A DNA stretch of 64,000 nucleotides from Coriobacteriaceae bacterium AM113-163 (GCA_027673765.1 JAQDWB010000002.1:1743-65742), one strand, 5' to 3'. Shown: positions 53,705 through 62,216, counted from the stretch's first letter. Notes: generated by a model not told the origin, from the letters alone. Numbers and translations: made by a program.

Positions 53705-55945
53705 GTGGCAAAGAAGAAGACGAAGAACCAGCCCAAGAAAAAGCAGGTCAACGCCGAGAACGTCATCGGCCTGCACTCCGAGGTCACCGACCAGCCAATC
53801 ACGCAGACGCTCGAGGTCAACTACATGCCCTACGCTATGAGCGTCAACGTTTCGCGTGCGTTCCCCGAGATCGACGGCTTTAAGCCCTCGCACCGCAAGT
53901 TGCTCTACACCATGTACAAGATGGGTCTGCTCAAAGGCGAGCGCCAGAAGAGCGCCAACATTGTGGGCCAGACCATGAAGCTCAACCCACACGGCGACGC
54001 CGCGATCTACGAGACGATGGTGCGTCTGGCAACCGGCAATGAGGCGCTGCTTGCCCCCTTCGTGGAGTCGAAGGGCAACTTTGGCAAGTACTATTCGGGC
54101 GACCTGAGCTACGCCGCCTCGCGTTATACCGAAGCCAAGCTCTCCCCCATTAGCGCCGAAATCTTCAAGGACATCGACAAGGACCCGGTCGACTTCGTCG
54201 ACAGCTACGACGGCGCCATGAAGGAGCCGCGCCTGCTGCCCACCACGTTCCCCAACATCCTTGTCTCGGCCAACAAGGGCATCGGCGTCGCCATGGCGTC
54301 CGATATCTGCGGCTTCAACCTCAACGAGGTCTGTACCGCCACCATGCATTACCTGCAGGATCCCGACTGCGACCTGCTCGAGTACATGCCCATGCCCGAC
54401 TTCTCGACCGGCGGCGAAATTATCTACCGCCGCGAGGAGATGGAGAAGATCGTCGAGACCGGCCTTGGCAGCTTCCAGATCCGTTCCCGCTGGCGCTGGA
54501 TTCCCGAAGAGCGCATCATCGAGGTCTACGAGATCCCCTACACCACCAAGACCGATGTCATCATCGAGCGCATCGTCAAGCTCTCCAAGGAGGGCAAGGT
54601 CAAAGAGATCGCTGACATCCGCGACGAGACCGACCTCTCGGGCTTGCGCATCGCCATCGACCTTAAGCGCGGCGTCGACCCCGACAAGCTCATGGCGAAG
54701 CTCTATCGCTCGACCACGCTGCAGGATTCGTTCTCGTGCAACTTCAACGTACTGGTCGACGGCTATCCCCGCGTTATGGGTGTGCGCCAGATCTTGCACG
54801 AATGGGCCAAGTGGCGTATTGAGTCCACGCGCCGCCGCATTAGCTTTGACCTGGACAAAAAGTCCGAGCGTCTGCACCTTCTGCACGGCCTCGAGGCAAT
54901 TCTGCTCGACATCGACAAGGCCATCGCCATCATCCGCGGCACTAAGCTCGAGGCAGAGGTTGTACCCAACCTTATGAAGGGTTTCGACATCGACGAGACC
55001 CAGGCCGAGTTTGTCGCCGAGCTCAAGCTCCGCAACATCAACGAGGAGTACATCCTCAACCGCACCAAGGACATCGCCAAGCTCGAGGGTGAGATCGCCG
55101 AACTCGAGGAGATCCTCTCGAGCGAGGACAACATCAAGAAGGTCATCAGCGACGAGCTGGCCGCGGTTAACAAGAAGTACGTGATGCCGCGCCGCACGGG
55201 CAGGATCGAGCCCCATGAGGTTATCGAGGTAAGCTTGGAGCCCGAGGTCGAGGAGTACCCGGTTACCATCATGCTTTCGCGCGATGGCTACCTCAAGAAG
55301 ATGACGGACCGCGTGCTCAAGAAGGCGACCACGCTCAAGTACAAGGACGGCGACAAACCCTTTATCGAGTTCCCGTCCTCCAACACGCACGAGCTGCTGG
55401 TCTTTACCAACAAGAGCCAGGTGTACAAGTGCAAGGTCGCGGCGTTTGAGGATACCAAGTCGGCCCAGCTGGGCTCGTACCTTCCGACCGATCTTGAGAT
55501 GGAACCCGACGAGAGCGTCATCTGGGTCATCGACCCCGAGGACTACAAGGCCGACGTGCTGTTCGTCTTTGAGAACGGCCGCGTGGTGCGTGTCGCGCTT
55601 TCTGGATACGTTACCAAGACCAACCGCAAGCGCCTTAAGAACGCCATCTACGGCGGCAGCAAGCTGCTGTATGCGCAGGTGCTCAAGGAGGACCGCGACC
55701 TCGCGCTGGTCTCGAGCGACTACCGCCTGATGAACTTCAACACGTCGCTGCTCAAGACCAAGACGACCACCAACACGCAGGGCGTCCAGGCCTTTACGGC
55801 CAAGAAGGGCCGCTCGGTCACCACCGTCGGCACGACCGAGGAAATCCTTGGCGCCGGCGTCTCGGCCGAGAAGTTCACCGCGCAGAGCCTGCCCTCCGCC
55901 GGCGCCCTCATGAAGGAAAATGACATGCCGAGTTTGTTTGACTAG
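53705..55945 (+). CDS. parC: Type II topoisomerase subunit A (ParC/GyrA-like)
   Basis: The 746-residue protein carries the breakage-reunion domain (MPYAMSVNVSRAFPEIDGFK, SHRKLLYTMYKMG, NPHGDAAIYETMVRL). The DNA-linking tyrosine is in AASRYTEAK (Tyr141). A coiled-coil gate (about 380-500) and a short beta-type C-terminal region follow. It lacks the full six-blade gyrase wrapping domain with a clear GyrA box, favouring decatenase (topoisomerase IV-like) activity. The start is GTG at 53705 after AAGAGGAAA. It forms an operon with the B subunit. Confidence 0.88.
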   Translation: MAKKKTKNQPKKKQVNAENVIGLHSEVTDQPITQTLEVNYMPYAMSVNVSRAFPEIDGFKPSHRKLLYTMYKMGLLKGERQKSANIVGQTMKLNPHGDAAIYETMVRLATGNEALLAPFVESKGNFGKYYSGDLSYAASRYTEAKLSPISAEIFKDIDKDPVDFVDSYDGAMKEPRLLPTTFPNILVSANKGIGVAMASDICGFNLNEVCTATMHYLQDPDCDLLEYMPMPDFSTGGEIIYRREEMEKIVETGLGSFQIRSRWRWIPEERIIEVYEIPYTTKTDVIIERIVKLSKEGKVKEIADIRDETDLSGLRIAIDLKRGVDPDKLMAKLYRSTTLQDSFSCNFNVLVDGYPRVMGVRQILHEWAKWRIESTRRRISFDLDKKSERLHLLHGLEAILLDIDKAIAIIRGTKLEAEVVPNLMKGFDIDETQAEFVAELKLRNINEEYILNRTKDIAKLEGEIAELEEILSSEDNIKKVISDELAAVNKKYVMPRRTGRIEPHEVIEVSLEPEVEEYPVTIMLSRDGYLKKMTDRVLKKATTLKYKDGDKPFIEFPSSNTHELLVFTNKSQVYKCKVAAFEDTKSAQLGSYLPTDLEMEPDESVIWVIDPEDYKADVLFVFENGRVVRVALSGYVTKTNRKRLKNAIYGGSKLLYAQVLKEDRDLALVSSDYRLMNFNTSLLKTKTTTNTQGVQAFTAKKGRSVTTVGTTEEILGAGVSAEKFTAQSLPSAGALMKENDMPSLFD

Positions 55946-55980
55946 GTACCACGGCAACGAGATCGTTAGATACTTCGCAA

Positions 55981-56034
55981 AGCGACGAGGCCCGGAACGC
56001 AACGGCATTGCGCCCGGGACTCGTCGTTTTTCTT
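55981..56034 (+). terminator. Terminator after the topoisomerase operon
   Basis: GCGACGAGGCCCGG and CCCGGGACTCGTCG form a long stem followed by TTTTTCTTC. Confidence 0.88.
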
Positions 56035-56128
56035 CTCAACTATTTTTTAACGCAGATAAATTGATTTCTGCTTATTTTTCTGCGTAAAAAATGTCAGCGT
56101 CACTACTTCGATGCCCTTTGGTCAGTCG

Positions 56129-56184
56129 TTAGCAAAACTTGCAAAAGTTAGCAAAACTTGCAAAAATTAGCAAAACCTGCAAAG
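56129..56184. repeat. Three 19-bp direct repeats before the AAA ATPase gene
   Basis: TTAGCAAAACTTGCAAAAG, the same with final A, and TTAGCAAAACCTGCAAAG lie head to tail at 56129, 56148 and 56167. The last merges into the AAAGGAG ribosome site of the next gene. They could be iterated operator sites in the leader. Confidence 0.85.
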
Positions 56185-56192
56185 GAGCTACC

Positions 56193-57287
56193 ATGGAGTA
56201 CAGCAAGAACCCCTTTACCCCAACATTTGGAAGCGTCCCTCCCTTTCTAGCGGGTCGCGAGCATATCCTGCGCGACATCAACCGTGGCTTTATCAACGGC
56301 CCAGGAGATCCCAACCTGTCGACCATTTTTACTGGCGCAAGGGGAACGGGCAAGACGGCACTTCTCTCGCTCCTTTCAGAAACGGCGCTTGAACACGACT
56401 GGATCGCAGCAAATGTCTCCGCCATGCCAGGCATGCTCGAAGATATTATCGAGCGAACCAAAGAAGCCGCAGATAGCTACCTCTCACAGCCTCACGCGCG
56501 CATAAACGGTGTTCAAATTGGCCCAGTGGGCATCGATTGGACATACGCTCAAGAGGCTCAGGGCAACTGGCGCACGCGCATGAATGGCATCTTTAAGCAA
56601 CTCGAAAAACATGACATCGGACTTCTCATCACCATCGATGAAGTCACCGTCGATCTCGAAGAAATGCTTCAATTTGCCTCTGTTTACCAGCACTTTGTAC
56701 GCGAAGGTAAAAAAGTTGCCCTACTCATGGCAGGACTGCCCTACAAAGTATCGGCGTTGCTACGTAACGATTCCGTCTCGTTCCTCAGACGCTCCCAGTA
56801 TCATCAGCTGGGACGAATCACTGATGTTGAGATTGCAAATGCATTTCGTAAAACCATTGAAGCAGGAGGACGCTCAATCACGCCAGAAGCGCTCGAGGAC
56901 GCCGTGAAGGCCGTCGACGGATTTCCCTACATGATGCAGCTCGTCGGATATCGCACTTGGGATGTTTCGGAAAACTCGCCCCAAATCAGTACATCCGATG
57001 TCCAGCAGGGTTCTCTGCTTGCCCGTATGGAGCTACGCGATCGTATTCTCGAAACGACCTATCGAGAGCTTTCTGACAAAGACATTGAGTTTTTGCTCGC
57101 GATGCTGCCCGATTCTGGCCCCAGCAGGGTCTCAGAAATTGCCAAGCGTATGGGCGTCGCCAGCAACTATGCAAGTCAATACAAACGCCGCCTCCTCGAG
57201 GACGGCGTTATCGGGGAACGTGGACGTGGCCTCGTCGGCTTCGACATCCCCGCGTTCAGGGAGTTCCTGAGCGAGAAGGCCTCCTAG
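56193..57287 (+). CDS. AAA ATPase with C-terminal winged helix (archaeal-ATPase-like)
   Basis: The 364-residue protein opens with FLAGREHILRDINRGF, then Walker A GARGTGKTALL (about 46-56), a Walker B-like LLITIDEV (about 145-152), sensor-like segments and a C-terminal winged helix (VSEIAKRMGVASNYASQYKR, about 315-335). This resembles STAND-related or archaeal-type ATPases often found alone in bacterial genomes, some linked to signalling or defence. Function is unknown. The ATG with AAAGGAG five bases upstream is clear. Three direct repeats in the leader suggest autoregulation through its own winged helix. Confidence 0.8.
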   Translation: MEYSKNPFTPTFGSVPPFLAGREHILRDINRGFINGPGDPNLSTIFTGARGTGKTALLSLLSETALEHDWIAANVSAMPGMLEDIIERTKEAADSYLSQPHARINGVQIGPVGIDWTYAQEAQGNWRTRMNGIFKQLEKHDIGLLITIDEVTVDLEEMLQFASVYQHFVREGKKVALLMAGLPYKVSALLRNDSVSFLRRSQYHQLGRITDVEIANAFRKTIEAGGRSITPEALEDAVKAVDGFPYMMQLVGYRTWDVSENSPQISTSDVQQGSLLARMELRDRILETTYRELSDKDIEFLLAMLPDSGPSRVSEIAKRMGVASNYASQYKRRLLEDGVIGERGRGLVGFDIPAFREFLSEKAS

Positions 57288-57314
57288 CGCGCCAAGATTG
57301 TCCGCAAGGACTTC

Positions 57315-57385
57315 AACGCATGGCAATCAGCAATCCTCTTGGTAAGGGCAGCAAGCATTTCAGCTAGTGTTGATTGCCATGCGTT
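57315..57385. terminator. Hairpin between converging genes
   Basis: AACGCATGGCAATCA (57315-57329) is exactly inverted at 57371-57385 around a 41-base loop, followed on the plus strand by CTTCTT. It may terminate transcription from both sides. Confidence 0.5.
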
Positions 57386-57395
57386 CTTCTTGCCC

Positions 57396-57926
57396 TTAGG
57401 CCAGCTTGCGAGCGAGCTCGCGCACCTCTTTCAACTTGGGCGATGAGGCCATGCTGTCGCGCTCGGTCATGCCGCTAATGGTGACAATGCCCTGGTCCTC
57501 CCACTTGCAGTACGCGCAGGCTGACTTGTACATAGCGATAGCCGCATCATAGACGCCCTCGCTGTGGCTATCGAGCAAAAGGGCCGTCTTGGTGAACGGG
57601 AAGCCCGTGGCACCGAAGGCGTACAGACGGTCGATGGCGGCCTTTTCCTGCGCGGTGATATCAAACCAGTAGATAGGCGAAGCGAAGACGACCATATCTG
57701 CGTCTTTCAGCGACTCGATCACGTTGGCCATATCATCCTTCTGCACGCAGACGCCCTCATGGGCAAAGCAGTACTGACATCCCAAGCAGCCGGCGATCTT
57801 CTTGCTGGCAACGCGGACGACCTCGACCGCATTGCCGCCCTCACGCGCGGTCTCGGCAAACGCCTCGACCATGGTGTCGGTATTGGCGCCCTTACGCGGG
57901 CTGCCGCTCAATACAACGATATTCAT
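57396..57926 (-). CDS. Flavodoxin-fold NAD(P)H-dependent FMN reductase
   Basis: The 176-residue protein has the FMN-phosphate loop SGSPRKGANTDTM (about 6-18), a cysteine-containing segment GCLGCQYCFAHEGVCVQKDD and the FASPIYWFDITAQ flavin region. These are features of the iron-sulfur-flavoprotein-like NADPH-dependent FMN reductase group. It is probably a quinone- or flavin-reducing redox enzyme. It is a single gene on the minus strand, next to the TetR/sirtuin unit. Confidence 0.9.
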   Translation of the reverse strand: MNIVVLSGSPRKGANTDTMVEAFAETAREGGNAVEVVRVASKKIAGCLGCQYCFAHEGVCVQKDDMANVIESLKDADMVVFASPIYWFDITAQEKAAIDRLYAFGATGFPFTKTALLLDSHSEGVYDAAIAMYKSACAYCKWEDQGIVTISGMTERDSMASSPKLKEVRELARKLA

Positions 57927-58130
57927 AGGATTCCCTCTCCTTCATGCTGCAGGCGCGCAGCATTTTTTCTTGTAACCAAAACAAATGGGGTTAATCAATC
58001 GCCAGCAGGCCATATCTCTTGCTCAAGTTCCCTAAAGAAGCTCAAGGCGATTGCGATTGCCTTATACAACATCGAAAACCAAAGAGGGGCCATAGCAACG
58101 TCGCCCGCCTGAAATGGCACGCTGTCAAGA

Positions 58131-58685
58131 TCAACTACGGGGATCGTGGCGAGTCGATACCGCCCGCATGCCTCCTTCGGAATAGGCACTGAGCAGCTCC
58201 TGGGCGTGAGCGAACTCGGGTCCCCGCCTCCAACCAAGTAGGCGGTTGACCGCGAGATTTCCCTGGACGTTGTGGACGAAGAGCAGATAGGCGTCCTCGC
58301 GCGAAAGCCCAGTCTCCTCCATGATCGAGGGAACCATCTGCTCGGCGCCGCGCTCGACGACGCGCTGTGCCACCCGGGCGTACGCGTCGTCATCCGAGTA
58401 GAGCAGATAATAGTCATCGTTTGCCGGCGGACGCTGGCAGAGGGCACCCGCCTCCGTTCCCTCGAGCGGCGGCACCGCCGCCAAGGCCTCGTCGATAAGC
58501 GCGTCGAGCAGGGCGAACTTGTCCTCGTAGTGCAGATAGAACGTGCCACGGTTAATATCGGCACGGCGGCAGATATCCGCTACCGTCATCTTCGCGAAGC
58601 CGACCTCGGCCAGCAGCGCGAAGAACGCCTCCCGTATGACCGAGAGTGTATAGCGTCGGCGACGATCGATCTTCCCCGCTTCCAT
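58131..58685 (-). CDS. TetR family repressor of the sirtuin operon
   Basis: The 184-residue protein has a TetR N-terminal helix-turn-helix (about 10-55, MTVADICRRADINRGTFYLH) and a helical ligand-binding domain. ATG at 58685 follows GGAGGGG. It is divergent from the three-gene sirtuin operon, and a 20-base palindrome lies between them. It is therefore the expected regulator of that operon and of itself. The ligand is not predictable. Confidence 0.93.
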   Translation of the reverse strand: MEAGKIDRRRRYTLSVIREAFFALLAEVGFAKMTVADICRRADINRGTFYLHYEDKFALLDALIDEALAAVPPLEGTEAGALCQRPPANDDYYLLYSDDDAYARVAQRVVERGAEQMVPSIMEETGLSREDAYLLFVHNVQGNLAVNRLLGWRRGPEFAHAQELLSAYSEGGMRAVSTRHDPRS

Positions 58686-58780
58686 TACCCCTCCAATTGC
58701 AACGCTCGACAATGCCCGGCAAACGCTCGTTTATCGACAGCAAGCCGAAGCTGTTCATTGCTCTTAAGCAAATCGACATG

Positions 58781-58809
58781 GATACTTTTTATAGACACGT
58801 GTTTATAAT
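58781..58809 (+). promoter_or_regulatory. TetR operator palindrome and promoter of the sirtuin operon
   Basis: TTATAGACACGTGTTTATAA (58789-58808) is a 20-base palindrome with a single mismatched pair, typical of TetR sites. TATAAT (58804-58809) overlaps its right edge, so a bound repressor would block the promoter. The -35 box (around 58781) is weak. Confidence 0.75.
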
Positions 58810-58828
58810 AGCTGAAAGAAGGTATCCA

Positions 58829-59794
58829 GTGACCCTGTACGAGCAGCTCGTTATCGAGCTCACCAACCAATCGTTTTCCCTTCAGGCCGCCTACCGCAGC
58901 GGCGGCACGCCCTATGAGCTGAGTGACCGCGAGCCCGAGCCCTACGACCAGCAAATCGAGGACTTCGCCCGCATGATCGAGGAAGCCGATTGCGTGCTGG
59001 CGGGCGGGGCCTCCGGGCTCTCCGCGGCGGGCGGCGGCGACTTCTACTACGAGGACAACGCGACCTATCGCAAGCATTTCGGCAAATTCGCCGAGCGTTA
59101 CGGTTTCAAGGGCGCTTTCGAGGGGTCGTTCTACCGCTGGCCCACCGCCGAGGCGCGCTGGGGATACCTCGCCACCTTCCTCGACACCACGCTCAACGCC
59201 CCGCTGCGCAAGCCCTACAGGGACCTCGACGCCATTCTCGCCGAGAAGGATTTCTTCGTGCTCACCACCAACCAGGACACGCAGTTTGTGAAGCTCTATC
59301 CCTGGGAGAAAGTGGCAGAGATCCAAGGCGACCACCGCTTCTTTCAGTGCTCCCGCTGTTGCACCGACGCGGTGTGGGATGCGGTCGAGCCGGTCTCCAA
59401 CATGGTAGAGGCCATGGGAGACGGCCTTGAGGTTCCGACAGAGCTCGTGCCGCGCTGCCCGCACTGCGGGGCAGAGGCGTTCCCCTGGGTTCGCGGCTAC
59501 GGCAACTTCCTGCAGGGCGAACTCTACGAGGAGCAGTACCGCAAGGTGTCCGACTGGCTCGACGCGCACGCACGGCAGAGGATCCTCTTCCTCGAGCTGG
59601 GTGTGGGCCGCATGACGCCCGCGTTTATCCAGGAGCCGTTCTGGGCCCTCACGGCGCAGTTACCGCAGGCCAGCTACATCGCCGTAAACAACAAGACGCA
59701 GTTTCTCCCCCGCGCGATCGAGGATCGGGGGCTCGCCGTTCGCGCCGACATCGCCGACGTGCTTGCCGACGTGCGCAAGACGCTGGGGAGGTAG
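58829..59794 (+). CDS. Class-M (SirTM-like) sirtuin A with zinc ribbon
   Basis: The 321-residue protein shows the sirtuin Rossmann fold: AGGASGLSAAGG (58-69), the NAD-binding TTNQD (Asn148), and VAEIQGD where the usual catalytic His is Gln166. A four-cysteine ribbon follows (C174, C177 or C178, C210, C213), then PWVR (Arg222) and the class-M end LELGVGRMTPAFIQEPFW. Class-M sirtuins ADP-ribosylate proteins with NAD+. A GTG at 58829 with AAGG six bases upstream is chosen because it lies downstream of the operator. It is first of three tandem sirtuin-fold genes. Confidence 0.85.
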   Translation: MTLYEQLVIELTNQSFSLQAAYRSGGTPYELSDREPEPYDQQIEDFARMIEEADCVLAGGASGLSAAGGGDFYYEDNATYRKHFGKFAERYGFKGAFEGSFYRWPTAEARWGYLATFLDTTLNAPLRKPYRDLDAILAEKDFFVLTTNQDTQFVKLYPWEKVAEIQGDHRFFQCSRCCTDAVWDAVEPVSNMVEAMGDGLEVPTELVPRCPHCGAEAFPWVRGYGNFLQGELYEEQYRKVSDWLDAHARQRILFLELGVGRMTPAFIQEPFWALTAQLPQASYIAVNNKTQFLPRAIEDRGLAVRADIADVLADVRKTLGR

Positions 59795-59797
59795 CGC

Positions 59798-60496
59798 ATG
59801 GAGACGGCGAAAGCAGTTCGCATAGGCAGGGCGCTAGCCGAAGCGGATCTTGTCATCATCGGCGCTAGCAACGGACTGGACATGGCAGAGGGGCTCAACC
59901 TTTTCTGCGCCGATGCTCATTTCCAAGAGGCGTACGGGGACCTCGCCCAGGCAGACGGCATCGGCTGCATACTGCAGGGGCTTGCCTCCCCGGATGCCAG
60001 CGTGCGACGCCGATGGGCCGAGCGGTTTCATCAAAAGGAATATCTCGAATATGAGCCCGGCTCGCTCATGAACGAGCTGCGGCGTCTTACAGAGCACGCT
60101 GACACCTTCGTGATCACGTGCAATATCGACGGGCACTTCGTACGCGCAGGGTTCAACGAGAACCGCGTGCTCGAGACGGAGGGGGGCATACGCACGTCGA
60201 TCGACGAGCGGCGTCTCGCCCATCCAGACGCCCTCGCCACGGCCCAGCTCGAGGAGCTCGAGCGCCTTGTGCAAGCCCATCGCAACGGCAGGGTCGCCAT
60301 CCTCGAACTTGGCGTGGGACTGCGCAACGGCATCATAAAGCACATGCTCGCCCAGATCGCGAACGTCTGCGAGCACGCCACCTACATCGTGTTCAACTAC
60401 AGCCAGGCCATGGCGCCCGACACCTCGTGCGAGACGATTCTCGTTGACGGCGATATGACCCCGGCTTTCGAGGAGATTGCCCAATGCCGTCTCTAG
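59798..60496 (+). CDS. Reduced sirtuin-like protein B without zinc ribbon
   Basis: The 232-residue protein keeps the sirtuin landmarks in order but in reduced form: VIIGASNGLDMAEG (19-32), FVITCNID (Asn109), a Glu at the catalytic position (LETEGG, Glu128), no cysteine ribbon, and VAILELGVGLRNGIIKHMLA followed by TYIVFN. It reads as a degenerate class-M sirtuin that lost the ribbon insert, perhaps a non-catalytic partner or an enzyme with changed chemistry. It starts three bases after gene A ends and overlaps gene C by 13 bases. Confidence 0.8.
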   Translation: METAKAVRIGRALAEADLVIIGASNGLDMAEGLNLFCADAHFQEAYGDLAQADGIGCILQGLASPDASVRRRWAERFHQKEYLEYEPGSLMNELRRLTEHADTFVITCNIDGHFVRAGFNENRVLETEGGIRTSIDERRLAHPDALATAQLEELERLVQAHRNGRVAILELGVGLRNGIIKHMLAQIANVCEHATYIVFNYSQAMAPDTSCETILVDGDMTPAFEEIAQCRL

Positions 60497-61356
60497 AGAG
60501 GGAAGCGTATAGGCTTCGAAGCCTTATCGACGATGCCGACGCCATCATCGTCGGCATCGGCTCGGGCATGTCAAGCGCCGCCGGGTTCAACCATTACAAC
60601 CGCGCAGGCATGGCGCGCGCCGGAATGACGGACTGGCAGCAAGCCTTTGGCTTCAAGAGCCTTTTCGACGGCTTTTACCACCTCTACCCCAGCCTCGAGC
60701 AGCAATGGGCCTACTACGCGCGATACATCGACTTCATGCTGCGCGAGCTGGCCTCGCAGCCCTATCTCGACCTACGGTCCCTCATCGGCCATAAGGACTA
60801 CTTCATCCTGAGCACCAATGTAGACACCCAAGTCGAGAAGACGTTTCCCACCGAGAGGATCTGCAACTATCAGGGAAGCTTCGCGCACCTTCAGTGCAAG
60901 CAGCCATGCTGCGACGAGCTCTTCGATGCGAGCCCCTACGTCGAGCGCATGCTCGCGGGCATGGCGGGGTTCGAGGTCCGCAGCGAGGATGTCCCCCGAT
61001 GCCCGCATTGCGGCTGGCAGCTTGTGCCGTGGGTGCGCGACAACACGTTTCTGCAAGGTGCGGCATGGCGCGAGAGCCTCGGACGATACGAGCGCTTCGT
61101 GCGCGAGCGCAGCGATTGCCGCGTGCTGTTGCTGGAGCTCGGCGTGGGCGAGATGACCCCCGGCATCATCACGCTCCCGTTCTGGAGCATGACCGCGAAG
61201 CTGCCGGATGCGCACCTGCTGAGCGTAAACATCTCGGGCGGCTCGGCTCCGCTGCAGCTTGGAAGCAAGGCAGGGGCGATCCAGGCCGATTTGGGCGCCC
61301 TGCTCTCGGCGGCGCGGACGGCGAAGGTATTTAAGCCTCCTTGTCAGTCGCTTTGA
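60484..61356 (+). CDS. Class-M (SirTM-like) sirtuin C with zinc ribbon
   Basis: The 290-residue protein has VGIGSGMSSAAGF (23-35), KDYFILSTNVD (Asn112), NYQGSF with Gln130 in place of the catalytic His, ribbon cysteines C138, C142/C143, C173 and C176, PWVR (Arg185) and LLELGVGEMTPGIITLPFW. These are the class-M signature, closer to described SirTM than gene A. Predicted activity is NAD+-dependent ADP-ribosyl transfer to a protein. It overlaps gene B by 13 bases, and its last 26 bases overlap the convergent CMD-cupin gene. Confidence 0.88.
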   Translation: MPSLEREAYRLRSLIDDADAIIVGIGSGMSSAAGFNHYNRAGMARAGMTDWQQAFGFKSLFDGFYHLYPSLEQQWAYYARYIDFMLRELASQPYLDLRSLIGHKDYFILSTNVDTQVEKTFPTERICNYQGSFAHLQCKQPCCDELFDASPYVERMLAGMAGFEVRSEDVPRCPHCGWQLVPWVRDNTFLQGAAWRESLGRYERFVRERSDCRVLLLELGVGEMTPGIITLPFWSMTAKLPDAHLLSVNISGGSAPLQLGSKAGAIQADLGALLSAARTAKVFKPPCQSL

Positions 61357-62095
61357 GATAATCCTCATCGTTCACAGGTTCCAACCACTCGTTGGAGGCT
61401 TCCTCACCCGGAACCTCCAACGCGAGATGTGAGAACCAGCTGTCGGGTGCGGCTCCGTGCCAGTGCTTCACCCCTGGGGCAATGTTGACCACGTCGCCAG
61501 GGTGCAGTTTCTGCGCCGGCTTACCCCATTCCTGGTAAAACCCTCGACCAGCCACGCAGATGAGAATCTGTCCGCCGCCGTTTTTGGCGTGGTGCACGTG
61601 CCAGTTGTTGCGGCAGCCGGGCTCGAACGTCACGTTGTAGACGCCAACCTGCTCGGTTGATAGAGGCGCGAGGTAGCTTTGCCCGATAAAGTACTTCGCG
61701 AATGCGTCGTTGGGGGCACCGATGGGAAAGGCCATCTCGTTTTGGTGCTCGGCTTTTGCATCAGCGGCATCGTCATCCGCCCAGACCTCCTTTGCCATGC
61801 GGAAGGCCGCCCACGCCTTGGGCCATCCCGCATAAAACGCCGCGTGCGTAAGGATTTCCGCTATCTCCGCCCTGGTCACCCCGTTGTTCTTTGCGGACAT
61901 CAGATGATATTTAAACGAAGAGTCCGTCAGTCCCTGCGCCATCAGGGCCACAACCGTCACCACGCTGCGGTCTCGAAGGGAAAGCCCGTCTTCTCGACTC
62001 CACACCTCGCCAAACAGCACATCGTCATTGAGCTGTGCGAACTTGGGGGCGAACTCCCCCAGGGCATCCCTGCCTGCCGTCTGTTTAATTGCCAT
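61331..62095 (-). CDS. Carboxymuconolactone decarboxylase-cupin fusion protein
   Basis: The 254-residue protein has an AhpD/CMD-like helical domain (about 20-110, LSLRDRSVVTVVALMAQGLT and LTHAAFYAGWPKAWAA) and a C-terminal cupin (about 150-235, WHVHHAKNGGGQILICVAG, HPGDVVNIAPGVKHWHGAAP) with metal-binding histidines. The usual CMD CxxC is absent. Such fusions are commonly found with MerR regulators and redox genes; exact activity is not established. It is divergent from a MerR gene and has a MerR-type promoter. Confidence 0.9.
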   Translation of the reverse strand: MAIKQTAGRDALGEFAPKFAQLNDDVLFGEVWSREDGLSLRDRSVVTVVALMAQGLTDSSFKYHLMSAKNNGVTRAEIAEILTHAAFYAGWPKAWAAFRMAKEVWADDDAADAKAEHQNEMAFPIGAPNDAFAKYFIGQSYLAPLSTEQVGVYNVTFEPGCRNNWHVHHAKNGGGQILICVAGRGFYQEWGKPAQKLHPGDVVNIAPGVKHWHGAAPDSWFSHLALEVPGEEASNEWLEPVNDEDYLKATDKEA

Positions 62096-62187
62096 GATCG
62101 ATCTCCCCCTTTCGATGGTTTAGGTGCAAATCTGTTTCCGCATTACGGAACACCCTTTGCAATCCCTGTTCTAATGACGAGAATGAA

Positions 62188-62216
62188 GGTAATACCTAAA
62201 CCTGACTTTAGGTCAA
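62188..62216 (-). promoter_or_regulatory. MerR-type promoter of the CMD-cupin gene
   Basis: On the minus strand TTGACC (62211-62216), a 19-base spacer, then TACCTT. The spacer region contains the inverted repeat ACCTAAA-N6-TTTAGGT (62194-62213). An overlong spacer filled by a dyad is the signature of MerR-activated promoters. A further TTTAGGT half-site lies at 62119. Confidence 0.7.

Noticed and set aside
52535..56008. 1157-residue minus-strand open frame across the topoisomerase genes
   Set aside because: It is the antisense shadow of two strongly recognised genes in GC-rich DNA; low-complexity Leu/Val/Gly/Asp composition confirms this.
56129..56184. Three direct repeats as a mini-CRISPR or plasmid iterons
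   Set aside because: Repeats abut without spacers, no Rep gene is present, and they sit in the leader of an ordinary chromosomal gene.
57995..58093. 32-residue minus-strand hydrophobic frame after the TetR gene
   Set aside because: No ribosome site and only one start candidate; may be chance in the intergenic stretch.
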